Assembly: GCA_004557545.1 (NCBI GenBank)
Contig: SFGV01000003.1
Span: 1-64,000, forward strand
Direction: 5' to 3'
Source: Succinatimonas hippei
GTDB taxonomy: Bacteria; Pseudomonadota; Gammaproteobacteria; Enterobacterales; Succinivibrionaceae
Length of the DNA: 64,000 bases
The notes below the pieces were generated by a model. The model saw only the letters and a list, made by a program, of their open reading frames with translations. It was not told the DNA's origin and did not search any database. Both the position numbers and the translations under genes were made by a program. This document shows, in pieces, positions 9,385-18,333 of this stretch (position 1 is the stretch's first letter; each line of letters starts with the position of its first letter).

Positions 9385-9942
9385 ATGCCCTTTGAGTTTG
9401 AGAAGACACCTTTTGAAGGCATAGTCGCGATACGGATAAAATCTTTTGAGGACAACCGCGGCAGCTTTGCCGAGCTTTACAAAAAGTCCGATTTTTATAA
9501 AGCCGGGATCAATTCTGACTTTACTCAGGAGAACATCTCAATATCCTGTTCCAAAACCCTGCGCGGCATGCACTGGCAGGCCTATCCGCACTCGCAGGCA
9601 AAGCTGGTTTACTGTCTGTCAGGCAATATTCTTGATGTGGTAACTGACCTCAGGCCCACGTCAAAAACCTTTCTGAAAACTTTTATGATAAAGCTCTCCC
9701 CCTGCGAAGGCTTTAACGCGCTTTATATACCGGAAGGCTTCGCTCACGGCTTTGCCGCGTTTACGCAAAGCGCGGTGCTGTACAGGACAACCGGAGAATA
9801 CTGTCCTCAGGCCGAGCGGGGATTTCGCTATGACGATCCCTTATTTGCCATTCCATGGGATCTTCCATTTACACCCATACTTTCAAAAAAAGATAATGAA
9901 AGAAAGGCGCTTTCAAAAGACTTTCCGGGAGATCTCAGATGA
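9385..9942 (+). CDS. rfbC: dTDP-4-dehydrorhamnose 3,5-epimerase
   Basis: Cupin-fold epimerase of dTDP-L-rhamnose synthesis, which converts dTDP-4-keto-6-deoxyglucose to the L-lyxo form. Visible family blocks are FEDNRGSFAELYKKSDF, FTQENISIS, LRGMHWQ with the catalytic histidine region, and the metal-free cupin core through GFAHGFAAF. At 185 residues it has normal length. GGAGG at 9375-9379 sets the ATG. It overlaps rfbB by four bases. The other two pathway genes (rfbA, rfbD) are not in the window. Confidence 0.93.
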   Translation: MPFEFEKTPFEGIVAIRIKSFEDNRGSFAELYKKSDFYKAGINSDFTQENISISCSKTLRGMHWQAYPHSQAKLVYCLSGNILDVVTDLRPTSKTFLKTFMIKLSPCEGFNALYIPEGFAHGFAAFTQSAVLYRTTGEYCPQAERGFRYDDPLFAIPWDLPFTPILSKKDNERKALSKDFPGDLR

Positions 9943-10946
9943 AGATCCTGGTAACCGGCGGTTGCGGTTTTATCGGCAGTACCTTTATACGCATGGCGCT
10001 AAAAGAGCACCCTGATGTTGAAATTGTGAATCTTGACGCCATGACCTACGCGGCAAATCCCCTGAATCTTCAGGATGTGGAGTCAAACTCCAAATACACC
10101 TTCATTCATGGCGACATCAGAAGCGGCAGTGATGTGGATAAAGCCATTGATGGGTGTGATTATGTGGTCAATTTCGCGGCCGAATCCCATGTTGACCGCT
10201 CGTTTGACAGCCCGGGAATTTTTGAGCAGACCAACACCGGTGGAACCGTAAATCTGCTTAAAGCCGCGCTAAAACACAGGATAAAGCGCTTCTTGCAGAT
10301 CTCAACTGATGAGGTTTACGGGGCGCTCAGACCTGATGATCCTCCTTTTACTGAAAACTCAGAACTAAAGCCAAGTTCCCCCTATTCTGCAAGCAAGGCC
10401 GCGGCCGATCTTTTCGCGCTTTCCTTCCACCATTCATTCGGGCTTGATCTGTGCATAACCCGCTGCTCGAATAATTACGGTCCAAGACAAACCCCTGAAA
10501 AGCTGATCCCTTTTTTTATCATGAGACTTATCGAGGACAGATCTTTGCCCATCTACGGTGATGGCAGGCAGATCAGGGACTGGATCTATGTTGATGATCA
10601 CTGCCGCGGGATCTGGCTTGCCCTAACCAGAGGTCAGAGCGGACGGATATACAATCTGAGCGCCGGCTGCGAGAAAACCAATCTGGAAATCGCGGATCTC
10701 ATATTAAGGAGTTTTTCAAAAGGTCCTGAGAACATAGAACATGTAAATGATCGTCCCGGACATGACAGAAGGTACGCGATGGACTTCTCACGGGCTAAAA
10801 ATGAACTTGGATTTACCCCAAAGACAAATTTTGAAAAAGGGATCGGCGGCACCATCGCCTGGTATCGTGAACACTGTCTGTGGATGGAAGAAGCCCGAAA
10901 GCGTCTTGACAACTTCGGGCTGGCCTCAGCTCAAAGCTTTTCATGA
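9939..10946 (+). CDS. rfbB: dTDP-glucose 4,6-dehydratase
   Basis: NAD-dependent short-chain dehydrogenase/reductase that makes dTDP-4-keto-6-deoxyglucose for rhamnose or other deoxysugars. It has the Rossmann motif GGCGFIGSTF, the catalytic STDEVYG block with Asp-Glu, and YSASK for Tyr-x-x-x-Lys. The sugar-nucleotide specificity loop (NYGPRQTPEKLIP) matches RfbB. Length is 335 residues. It is translationally coupled to rfbC by an ATGA overlap and converges with the flagellin gene 15 bp downstream with no clear terminator between them. Confidence 0.94.
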   Translation: MKILVTGGCGFIGSTFIRMALKEHPDVEIVNLDAMTYAANPLNLQDVESNSKYTFIHGDIRSGSDVDKAIDGCDYVVNFAAESHVDRSFDSPGIFEQTNTGGTVNLLKAALKHRIKRFLQISTDEVYGALRPDDPPFTENSELKPSSPYSASKAAADLFALSFHHSFGLDLCITRCSNNYGPRQTPEKLIPFFIMRLIEDRSLPIYGDGRQIRDWIYVDDHCRGIWLALTRGQSGRIYNLSAGCEKTNLEIADLILRSFSKGPENIEHVNDRPGHDRRYAMDFSRAKNELGFTPKTNFEKGIGGTIAWYREHCLWMEEARKRLDNFGLASAQSFS

Positions 10947-10961
10947 AGCTTCAGAGCTTAT

Positions 10962-11915
10962 TTATTCTCCGTTTAAGATTGAAAGCGCTATCTCAGGACG
11001 TGAGTTTGCCTGAGTGAGGATAGACGCGGCTCCCTGCTGGAGGATCTGCTGCGTTGTAAGCTCAGTGGTCTCTTCGGCATAGTCGGTATCGCGTATGCGC
11101 GAGCGTGAATCACTTACGTTAGAACTGATGTTTTCCTGATTTCGTATGGTCGACTCCAGACGGTTTTCAATAGCGCCAAGCTCCGCGCGCTTCGAGTCAA
11201 CGGCATTTATCAGATAATCTATTCCGCCAAGCACCGCCTGAGCGCTTGAGTAACTGCTGATGTCAATGCCATAGCCGTTCTTTTTGTATGAGAAAACATC
11301 GGTTAACGTGTATTCAATGGTATTGCCGTTCTCATCAGTAACCTGATATTTGGCGGTGCTACCGGTTCCGTATTCACCTGTTATGTAGTCACCGGCAAGT
11401 TTCGCCAGCGAGTCTGTCTGCATGCCGCGGCGAAGGTCTACTTTAATTATCGCATTTGGAGCGGGCGAGATCTGGAAACGCGCGACTGACGCGGCTCCGC
11501 TCAAAATCTCTTTTCCGGCGAAGGTAGTGCGGTTGGCGATACGGCAGATTTCCTCATTTAGCTGATCTACCTGCTTTTGAAGCGAAAGCCTGTCCGCCGA
11601 GGTATTGGTGCCGTTTGCCGACTGAATAGCCAGGGTACGTATGGTCTGGAGCATGTTGGTGATCTCATCCATCGCGCCTTCGGCCGTCTGGGCGTATGAA
11701 ATGCCGTTCTGGGCGATACGATTGGTCTCATCAAGCGAATTGAGCTCACGCGTGAAGCGATCTGAGGTTTGAATCCCAGCAGGATCATCCTTGGCGCTGT
11801 TTATGCGCAGTCCCGTGGAGATCCGCTGATAGGCGGTGTCAAGCGCAGATGTTGATTTGTTCAGAGCGCTCTGGGTCTGCAACGCGGAGATATTTGTATG
11901 AAGGTAAAGGGACAT
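10962..11915 (-). CDS. fliC: Flagellin
   Basis: Structural subunit of the flagellar filament. The N-terminal D0/D1 region (LHTNISALQTQSALNKS, RISTGLRINSAKDDPAG) and the C-terminal D1/D0 region (TQQILQQGAASILTQAN) are well conserved. The central variable part is short, giving only 317 residues. The last residues (RPEIALSILNGE) replace the more usual QLLQG-type end. A GGGAGAG site lies before the ATG, and the leader can form a hairpin, GCGGCA-loop-TGCCGC (11943-11960). A flagellar sigma promoter is expected, but I could not identify one. Confidence 0.93.
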   Translation of the reverse strand: MSLYLHTNISALQTQSALNKSTSALDTAYQRISTGLRINSAKDDPAGIQTSDRFTRELNSLDETNRIAQNGISYAQTAEGAMDEITNMLQTIRTLAIQSANGTNTSADRLSLQKQVDQLNEEICRIANRTTFAGKEILSGAASVARFQISPAPNAIIKVDLRRGMQTDSLAKLAGDYITGEYGTGSTAKYQVTDENGNTIEYTLTDVFSYKKNGYGIDISSYSSAQAVLGGIDYLINAVDSKRAELGAIENRLESTIRNQENISSNVSDSRSRIRDTDYAEETTELTTQQILQQGAASILTQANSRPEIALSILNGE

Positions 11916-12034
11916 GCTCTTCTCTCCCTGCTCTCATGCCATGCGGCACAAATTTGCCGCGCGAAGATTTTTTCAGGGAATATGAAAAAAGCATGCCAGA
12001 AACGGTCCTTTCTGATTTAAGGGCAGTTTCAAGC

Positions 12035-13669
12035 TCAGTTCTGAACCTTGAATCTCTTTAGTTCATCACTCTGGCTTTCAGACATATTGCCAAGGTAGGA
12101 GATGCTTTTCTCAAGCTCCGTGAGATATTCAGAGCCGGTTTCGGCAAGATGGTTGATGTCAGCAATGGCGCTGTTTACCTCACCTGTCTGGTTTGACTGC
12201 ATCTGGCAGAAATTTACTATCTGCTCGCTCATATCTGAAATAGTGGCGATGGTGCCCATGATCTCCTCAATCGATGAGTTGGCCCGTGAGCTTTGCTGCA
12301 CTGATTTTTTCATCTCATCCTCACAGCTTGCCATTACCTCAACGGTGTTATTAACGGCGACGGTAAGTTTTGAGATCGTATCGGATACCTCCTTGGTTGA
12401 GATCGCGGTCTTGTTGGCAAGCTCGCGCACCTCGTCTGCAACCACCGCGAAACCACGTCCGTACTCGCCTGAACGCGCCGCCTCAATGCTCGCGTTTAAA
12501 GCCAGCAGATTGGTCTGATCGGCAATACCGGCAATGGTGTTGGCAATATCATTGATCTGGGATCCCATTCGCGCGATGTTGGAGACCGCAATGGATGAAT
12601 CTTTTAGTCTGTCGGCAAGGGAATGAGTTGTTGTTATATTGTCCTGCATGGTGCAGCGGCAGGCGTCCGAATTCTTTTCGGCTATCTTAACCTCGTTTAG
12701 CGTTGATTTGGCGAACTCGGTAACCTTATTGATATTCTCCTGCATGGATGAGGTCGCGCTCGCCACGTTCTCAGCCTTGCTCTTTTGCGCGGTAAAGTTC
12801 GAAACGGTCTGCTGTACGGTATCCCGGCTGGTTCCAACCACTCCTATAACATTGCTCGCGTACTCACGCAGATTGATGACAAATCCCCGTATTGAATCTG
12901 CCATCTCACTAATCATGCTTCCAAGAGAACCGTAGTATTCCATGTCTTTTGAGTATGATGAAAGATCACCAGCGGCAATTTTTCTGAAGGTTTCGTGCAA
13001 CTTTAGGAATTCTGAGTTGAGCGAGCGGTTTATTCCGAAGATTATGAATGAGACTATGCCAAGGACTATCAGCGTGGCGATGGTAATGTTGTACCCAACG
13101 CGTTTTAGAAGATCAAAATGCTCCGGAGTACTGGTATAGATTTTGACCACCGCGGACTGAAGATCTGACATTACGACCGTCGCCTGAATTAAAAGTCCTC
13201 TGGCGGATTTGCCGTCATCTTGTGAGCTCTGGGCGTACTCCTTTACTATCTCGTCAAATTTTCTGGCGCTTTCGTTTACCGCGCCCGACTGCTCATTAAC
13301 ACCCAGTAGCGCTATGGATTCATTAACTCTGGTCGATAGATCCAAAAGCGGCTTGGCGTCAGGCATCGCCTCGTCAGCCGATGACGCGGCGCTCACCATA
13401 AAGCTGTTAGCCTCAGATAGCGTTGAACATATATAGTTGCGCTTATCTACCCTTGCGGTGTAATCAGAAAGCTGGCTTCTGACCAGCATAAGAATTGAGA
13501 CTGAGGAGAGCAAAAAAAGAAACAGCGTGATGCCCATGCCCGTGAAGACCTTCTGTCTTAAGCTCATGGAGCTTAAACGCAATCTGAAAAGATTCCTGAG
13601 AAAAGAGCTTTTCTTTGAGGCTTTCTTTTGGCGTGCTTTTTCTTTTGACGCCGCGTTTTCATGCCGCAT
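12035..13669 (-). CDS. Methyl-accepting chemotaxis protein
   Basis: Transmembrane chemoreceptor that signals through CheW/CheA. It has a positively charged N-terminus, TM1 ([20 protein letters not shown]), a periplasmic helical sensor of about 140 residues, TM2 ([19 protein letters not shown]), a HAMP region, and the cytoplasmic hairpin tip [20 protein letters not shown] followed by [11 protein letters not shown]. The ligand is unknown. The frame is open to 13708, but the ATG at 13669 has an AGGAG site and is preferred (544 residues). The adjacent flagellin gene fits a motility role. Confidence 0.92.
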   Translation of the reverse strand: MRHENAASKEKARQKKASKKSSFLRNLFRLRLSSMSLRQKVFTGMGITLFLFLLSSVSILMLVRSQLSDYTARVDKRNYICSTLSEANSFMVSAASSADEAMPDAKPLLDLSTRVNESIALLGVNEQSGAVNESARKFDEIVKEYAQSSQDDGKSARGLLIQATVVMSDLQSAVVKIYTSTPEHFDLLKRVGYNITIATLIVLGIVSFIIFGINRSLNSEFLKLHETFRKIAAGDLSSYSKDMEYYGSLGSMISEMADSIRGFVINLREYASNVIGVVGTSRDTVQQTVSNFTAQKSKAENVASATSSMQENINKVTEFAKSTLNEVKIAEKNSDACRCTMQDNITTTHSLADRLKDSSIAVSNIARMGSQINDIANTIAGIADQTNLLALNASIEAARSGEYGRGFAVVADEVRELANKTAISTKEVSDTISKLTVAVNNTVEVMASCEDEMKKSVQQSSRANSSIEEIMGTIATISDMSEQIVNFCQMQSNQTGEVNSAIADINHLAETGSEYLTELEKSISYLGNMSESQSDELKRFKVQN

Positions 13670-13894
13670 TACTCTCTCCTGTAGTCTGATGCGGGGGTCA
13701 AATCTCACACAAGTATAAAACTGTCTCAGGCTTCTTTTTAATCACATGCCTGTTGTTTTAAAGTATATCCTCGATGGCTGAGACTTATTTCACGCTATAG
13801 TTCAATGTGCGCACGGTCTCACATTTAAGACGGCATACTCATGGTTCATGGCGCTTTTTGCCTTAAATCAGGCTTTCTTTTGAGTGATCGAAAG

Positions 13895-13923
13895 TTGTTT
13901 TGAAATTTTCTCAAACCTACAAT
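13895..13923 (+). promoter_or_regulatory. Sigma-70-type promoter of smpB
   Basis: TTGTTT, 17 bp, TACAAT, about 45 bp before the smpB ATG. The remaining intergenic sequence (13670-13894) shows nothing else I can name. Confidence 0.5.
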
Positions 13924-13968
13924 ATACGGATGCACGTGTTTTCCATAATCGCTTTGGAAGGATAGTTC

Positions 13969-14448
13969 ATGGCTGGTAAAAAGAAGAAACTTGGCGATAA
14001 CGTAATAGCTGTAAACAAGCGGGCCAACTTTGAATACTTCATTGAAGAGCGCATTGAAGCCGGATTGTCTTTGCAGGGCTGGGAAGTCAAGGCTTTGCGG
14101 GCGGGGCGCGCCAATATCTCAGAGGCCTACGTTACCTTAAAGGGCGGCGAGGCCATACTGCTTGGATCAATCATAAATCCGCTTAAGACCTCATGCGCCT
14201 TCGTAATAAGCGATCCTACCCGTACCCGCAAGCTACTTTTAAAACACCGCGAGATTTCACGGCTTATCGGCAAGTCCCAGCGTCAGGGGTACACTATCAT
14301 TCCGCTTAAGCTCTACTGGAAAGGACCGCTTGCCAAGCTTGAGATAGGCGTTGCCAAGGGCAAGCAGGAGCATGACAAGCGTGATTCAATCAAAGACCGC
14401 GAATGGCAACGTGATAAAGAGCGTGTCATGAAGAAAAGCTTCAGGTAA
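13969..14448 (+). CDS. smpB: SsrA-binding protein SmpB
   Basis: Small OB-fold protein that binds tmRNA and delivers it to stalled ribosomes. Its 159 residues show the family blocks ANFEYFIEERIEAGLSLQGWEVKALR, read in part as GWEVKALRAGRANISEAYV, and the basic C-terminal tail that folds in the ribosomal A site. A GGAAGG site precedes the ATG. The tmRNA gene follows directly, the classic smpB-ssrA pair. A terminator-like hairpin after the stop overlaps the ssrA promoter. Confidence 0.97.
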   Translation: MAGKKKKLGDNVIAVNKRANFEYFIEERIEAGLSLQGWEVKALRAGRANISEAYVTLKGGEAILLGSIINPLKTSCAFVISDPTRTRKLLLKHREISRLIGKSQRQGYTIIPLKLYWKGPLAKLEIGVAKGKQEHDKRDSIKDREWQRDKERVMKKSFR

Positions 14449-14457
14449 GACCGTGAC

Positions 14458-14494
14458 AGAGCGCACTGACACGGCACTTGCGCTCTTTGCTTTT
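14458..14494 (+). terminator. Terminator after smpB
   Basis: AGAGCGCA pairs with TGCGCTCT across a 13-base loop, followed by TTGCTTTT. It overlaps the -35 region of ssrA. Confidence 0.6.
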
Positions 14495-14506
14495 AAATTG
14501 CATAAT
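14478..14506 (+). promoter_or_regulatory. Promoter of ssrA
   Basis: TTGCGC, 17 bp, CATAAT, ending 10 bp before the first base of mature tmRNA. Spacing and position fit a direct tmRNA promoter. Confidence 0.6.
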
Positions 14507-14516
14507 TAAAAGACTC

Positions 14517-14877
14517 GGGGGTGTTTCTGGTTTCGACCGGAAGCGTGGATTCCGAGGCGCATGCCGAGTTGCGGAAGCTCGCTAAAAATCTGCATAAAAA
14601 TAGTCGCAAACGACGAAACCTACGCTTTAGCAGCTTAATAACCTGCTCGAAGCCCTCGGTTCTGGGCCTTTCCAGTGACGCCCAGTAATACCGGGGTCGG
14701 TTTTCACTGGATCGTGTGGAGTCCCCGCCTGTGGATGAAGCATTAAAGAAATTTACAGGCTGGGCAGACGGTAACGTGGCGATCCGCAGCCTCTGTCAAG
14801 ATCAATGATTGCCTAAGCATGTAGTGCTAAAGCTGAGACCTTTTGGGACGAGGGTTCGACTCCCTCCACCTCCACCA
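14517..14877 (+). ncRNA. ssrA: tmRNA (tag ANDETYALAA)
   Basis: Transfer-messenger RNA that rescues stalled ribosomes and tags nascent chains for proteolysis. The 5' end GGGGGTG pairs with CACCTCC before the encoded ACCA; the third pair is G-U, the alanine identity element. The core AATAGTCGCAAACGACGAAA is present. The resume codon GCA at 14606 starts the tag ANDETYALAA, ending at TAA 14636-14638; E. coli has Asn where this tag has Thr. The T arm GGTTCGACTCC is intact. The gene spans 361 nt. Confidence 0.97.
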
Positions 14878-14973
14878 TTTAACTTCTTAAAATAACACGT
14901 TTTTTATCAGATTACCCAGACAGGGGCTGATTTTTCTTTTCCATCTTCCACGAACAAACAGGAATAAAAGCGC

Positions 14974-16638
14974 ATGCCGCAATTCATATTCACCATGAAC
15001 AGGGTTGGCAAAATCGTGCCCCCTCAGCGTGAGATCCTGAAGGATATCTCGCTCTCCTTCTTTCCCGGCGCCAAGATTGGCGTTCTGGGATTAAACGGCG
15101 CGGGAAAATCCACCCTCATCAAGATCATGGCCGGTGTGGACAAGGATTATGAGGGCGAGGCCAGACCGCAAAGCGGGATCCGTATTGGCTATCTTCCTCA
15201 GGAACCGGTGCTGGATCCTGAGAAGACCGTTAAGGAAACCATTGAGGAATCCTTTGCCGATGTAACCGCTGCTCTCAAACGCTTAGATGAAATTTACGAC
15301 GCCTACGCCGATGAAAACGCCGATTTTGACGCTCTGTCAAAAGAACAGGGTGAACTTGAGGCGCTCATTCAGGCCAAGGACGGTCATAACATTCAGACCC
15401 AGATAGACAAAGCCGCCGACGCTCTGCGTCTGCCGCCTTATGACAGAAAGATCAAAGTCCTCTCTGGTGGCGAAAGACGCCGCACCGCGTTGTGCCGTCT
15501 GTTGCTTGAAAAGCCAGACATGCTGCTGCTTGACGAGCCTACCAACCACCTTGACGCCGAATCCATCGACTGGCTTGAGCAGTTCCTCCACCAGTACCCG
15601 GGCACGGTAGTCGCGGTAACCCACGACCGCTATTTCCTTGACAACGTGGCTGGCTGGATCCTTGAGCTTGACCGTGGTCACGGCATACCATGGCAAGGCA
15701 ACTATTCAAGCTGGCTTGATCAGAAGGATCAGCGCCTTAAAATTGAGGAAAACACCGAGTCGGCAAGGCGCAAATCAATAGAGCGCGAGCTTGAATGGGT
15801 ACGCCAGGGCGCCAAGGGCAGACACGCGAAGTCCAAAGCCCGTATGCAGCGCTTTGAGGAGCTATCTTCCAATGATTATCAGCGCCGCAACGAAACCAAT
15901 GAACTATACATTCCGCCCGGGCCACGCCTCGGCGAGAAGGTGGTTGAGGTTTCCCATCTTTGCAAAGCCTACGATGGACAGGTTCTGATAGATGATCTTT
16001 CTTTTACCCTGCCAAGGGGAGCGATCATGGGCATTATCGGTCCTAACGGAGCCGGAAAGTCGACGCTTTTTAAGATGATCACCGGCATGGAAAAGCCCGA
16101 CAGTGGAACCATCAGTATCGGTGATACCGTGGTAACCGCCTATGTCGAGCAGTTCCGTGACAAGATGAAGGCTGACAACACCGTTTATGACGAGATCTCA
16201 GGCGGAAGAGACATTCTGCGCATAGGCAACTACGAGATCCCGGCGAGATCCTATATCGGGCGCTTCAACTTCAAGGGATCCGATCAGCAAAAACGCGTCG
16301 GCAGTCTTTCAGGCGGTGAGCGCGGCAGACTCCAGCTTGCCAAACTCCTGCAGGCCGGAGGCAATCTGCTCCTATTGGATGAGCCTACAAACGATCTTGA
16401 CGTTGAAACATTGCGCGCTTTGGAAAACGCGTTGCTCGAATTTCCCGGAAGCGCGATGGTGATCTCGCACGACCGCTGGTTCCTGGACCGTATCGCCACA
16501 CACATTCTGGACTATGGCGATGAAGGAAAGGTGAGATTCTTTGAAGGCAACTACACCGAATACGAGCGCTGGAAGCGCGAGAATCTTGGTGAAGAGGCTG
16601 TTCCCCACCGCATGCGTTTCAAAAAAGCCACAAAATAG
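14974..16638 (+). CDS. ettA: Energy-dependent translational throttle protein EttA
   Basis: ABC-F ATPase that binds the ribosomal E site and gates the first elongation step according to ATP/ADP. Two nucleotide-binding domains are complete: Walker A GLNGAGKST and GPNGAGKST, signatures LSGGERRR and LSGGERGR, Walker B LLLDEPTNHLD and LLLDEPTNDLD. The arm region and the P-site tRNA interaction motif linker (RRKSIERELEWVRQGAKGR) match E. coli EttA almost colinearly, and the length (554 versus 555 residues) agrees. Confidence 0.96.
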   Translation: MPQFIFTMNRVGKIVPPQREILKDISLSFFPGAKIGVLGLNGAGKSTLIKIMAGVDKDYEGEARPQSGIRIGYLPQEPVLDPEKTVKETIEESFADVTAALKRLDEIYDAYADENADFDALSKEQGELEALIQAKDGHNIQTQIDKAADALRLPPYDRKIKVLSGGERRRTALCRLLLEKPDMLLLDEPTNHLDAESIDWLEQFLHQYPGTVVAVTHDRYFLDNVAGWILELDRGHGIPWQGNYSSWLDQKDQRLKIEENTESARRKSIERELEWVRQGAKGRHAKSKARMQRFEELSSNDYQRRNETNELYIPPGPRLGEKVVEVSHLCKAYDGQVLIDDLSFTLPRGAIMGIIGPNGAGKSTLFKMITGMEKPDSGTISIGDTVVTAYVEQFRDKMKADNTVYDEISGGRDILRIGNYEIPARSYIGRFNFKGSDQQKRVGSLSGGERGRLQLAKLLQAGGNLLLLDEPTNDLDVETLRALENALLEFPGSAMVISHDRWFLDRIATHILDYGDEGKVRFFEGNYTEYERWKRENLGEEAVPHRMRFKKATK

Positions 16639-16650
16639 TTCATAGAAACT

Positions 16651-16681
16651 AAAAGGATCGTCAACCAGACGGTCCTTTTGT
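16651..16681. terminator. Bidirectional terminator between ettA and the GNAT gene
   Basis: AAAAGGATCGTC and GACGGTCCTTTT form a 12-bp stem with one G-U pair and a 5-base loop, with A/T tracts at both ends, between convergent genes. Confidence 0.8.
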
Positions 16682-16697
16682 ATCTCAAGGGGTTGTC

Positions 16698-17255
16698 TCA
16701 GATCATATGCGCCGGAGACAGCGGCAGATAAAGATAATACGACGGAGGCTTGGCCGCTGCCTTGGTTATGGCAAAACCCGCTCCCTGAGCCGAACGCAGA
16801 GCCTTAACATCATTAAACGGAGCCAGAGTTGAAATGCCGCTTAGCACATTTGCGTCATAACAGCGCGCTGAATAGCGTCTTAATTTTGTTGAAACCCCTT
16901 TGCCCTGCCATTTAGGATCTATTGCGACATAAAGCTCATGGATTATGTTTTGCCCAAACTCCGCCTCCTGAAACATAAACAGATCAAAACCCGCGAGCTC
17001 TCCTGAGGCTGACTGCGCTATGCTCATCAGCTCACCTGAACGAAACATATATACAAAGCGAAGCCACCCCGGCATCGGGATCCGGAAAACCCTGTTATAA
17101 AGAATTTCCACCTGTTTAAGATCCCCGCGGCGCCCGCGTCTGAACAGCAGATCATCACACTGCTCCTCCAGATCCCTTCTTACCCCTTTTGACCGCGCGA
17201 GATTTTCACGAAAAAGCGCAAACCCCTTTAACTTGTGTTCAAGACTATAGAACAT
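16698..17255 (-). CDS. GNAT-family N-acetyltransferase
   Basis: A 185-residue protein with the acetyl-CoA pyrophosphate-binding loop of GNAT enzymes in DPKWQGKGVSTKL (the Q/R-x-x-G-x-G/A position), preceded by the beta4 strand HELYVAI and followed by a helix and APFNDVKALR. The substrate cannot be inferred. It is a single gene, divergent from the amino-acid binding protein and convergent with ettA. No signal peptide; cytoplasmic. Confidence 0.8.
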   Translation of the reverse strand: MFYSLEHKLKGFALFRENLARSKGVRRDLEEQCDDLLFRRGRRGDLKQVEILYNRVFRIPMPGWLRFVYMFRSGELMSIAQSASGELAGFDLFMFQEAEFGQNIIHELYVAIDPKWQGKGVSTKLRRYSARCYDANVLSGISTLAPFNDVKALRSAQGAGFAITKAAAKPPSYYLYLPLSPAHMI

Positions 17256-17306
17256 CGCTTTGACTGCCCCTTATGAGTAAACCAGGAACGCTCATGGAAA
17301 ACTGTC

Positions 17307-17341
17307 ACGTATCCTGATACGTTTTAGCGCAAATATTGCGC
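17307..17341. promoter_or_regulatory. Two adjacent palindromes upstream of the amino-acid binding protein gene
   Basis: ACGTATC-CT-GATACGT (17307-17322) and GCGCAA-ATA-TTGCGC (17327-17341) lie four bases apart in the divergent gap. A CATAAT box (17341-17346) abuts the second. They look like operator half-site pairs; the regulator is unknown. Confidence 0.45.
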
Positions 17342-17461
17342 ATAATATCTTTCTTTCCCAAGATCCCTTTTAAAGCATAGAATAAATACCCGAACATACG
17401 GATGACATGATCGGCATTTCTGATATCACGTGTGTTGTTTATAACTTCAGGAAGGATACAA

Positions 17462-18232
17462 ATGAAAGCCTTTTACAAAACCCTGACATCGATGATTGGC
17501 GCTGTTGCTATGACAGGCGCCCTGTTCTCCGCCCCGGCGTACTCTGAGGAAACTACCGTGCGCGTCGGCACTGAGCCTTCATTCGCTCCTTTTGAGTTTA
17601 TGGATGAGAAAACCAAAGAGCTCACTGGTTTTGATATCGATCTTATAAACGCGATTGGCAAAGCGTCTGGCTTTAAGGTTGAAATGCATACCATGCCTTT
17701 TGACGGCATAATTCCGGCTATTCTTACCGGCTCGCTTGACGCCGCGCTCTCCGCTTTCACCATTACGGATGAGCGTAAAAAGCGCGTTGATTTCTCAGAG
17801 CCTTATTACAAGGCTGGTCTCGGAGTCATTATCCGTAACGCGGTAAAAGACAAGGTCAAATCTGTCGATGATTTAAAGGGCATGAAGCTTTGCGGTCAGA
17901 TTGGTACTTCAGGCGCTATGTACGCCTCCAAGATCGAGGGAGCAACCGTAACCCAGTTCAATACCGCGCCTGAGACTTATCTTGAGCTGCGCAAAGGCGG
18001 ATGCGACGCCGTGATCAACGACCGTCCGGTGCACGCGTATTACATGGCAACCGTCAGACCTGATGATCTGACTCTTCTGCCTGACTACGTAACAGCTGAG
18101 GACTATGGCATCGTCATGAGCAAGTCAGAGCCTGAGATTGAAAAGCTCATAAACGATGGTCTTGCCAAGATCCATGCTGACGGCACATACGACAAGATCT
18201 ATAAAAAATGGTTTGGTAACGCCGCGGAATAA
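17462..18232 (+). CDS. Periplasmic amino-acid-binding protein of an ABC transporter (SBP_bac_3)
   Basis: A cleavable signal peptide (MKAFYKTLTSMIGAVAMTGA to APAYSEE) precedes a family 3 solute-binding domain with the typical start VRVGTEPSFAPFEFMDE and TGFDIDLINAIGKASG. Later blocks DAALSAFTITDERKKRVDFS and QIGTSGAMYA match polar amino-acid binders of the ArtJ/HisJ/GlnH type. The frame is open from 17432, but the ATG at 17462 has a GGAAGG site and starts the signal peptide. No permease or ATPase gene is adjacent, so it must work with components encoded elsewhere. Confidence 0.9.
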   Translation: MKAFYKTLTSMIGAVAMTGALFSAPAYSEETTVRVGTEPSFAPFEFMDEKTKELTGFDIDLINAIGKASGFKVEMHTMPFDGIIPAILTGSLDAALSAFTITDERKKRVDFSEPYYKAGLGVIIRNAVKDKVKSVDDLKGMKLCGQIGTSGAMYASKIEGATVTQFNTAPETYLELRKGGCDAVINDRPVHAYYMATVRPDDLTLLPDYVTAEDYGIVMSKSEPEIEKLINDGLAKIHADGTYDKIYKKWFGNAAE

Positions 18233-18285
18233 AAATATCGCGCCGGGAAATTTATTTCTGTATCGCGATGAATTGATTAAGACTC

Positions 18286-18312
18286 TCCCGCGCGTAGGTC
18301 GCGCGGGATTTC
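18286..18312. terminator. Terminator between convergent genes
   Basis: TCCCGCGCG and CGCGCGGGA form a 9-bp stem with a 5-base loop, followed by TTTCGT on the plus strand. The T tract is modest. Confidence 0.6.
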
Positions 18313-18333
18313 GTATGGATGTTGCGCCTGAAT

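Noticed and set aside
12102..12518. Plus-strand ORF of 138 codons inside the chemoreceptor gene
   Set aside because: Antisense to the conserved signalling domain and without ribosome site.
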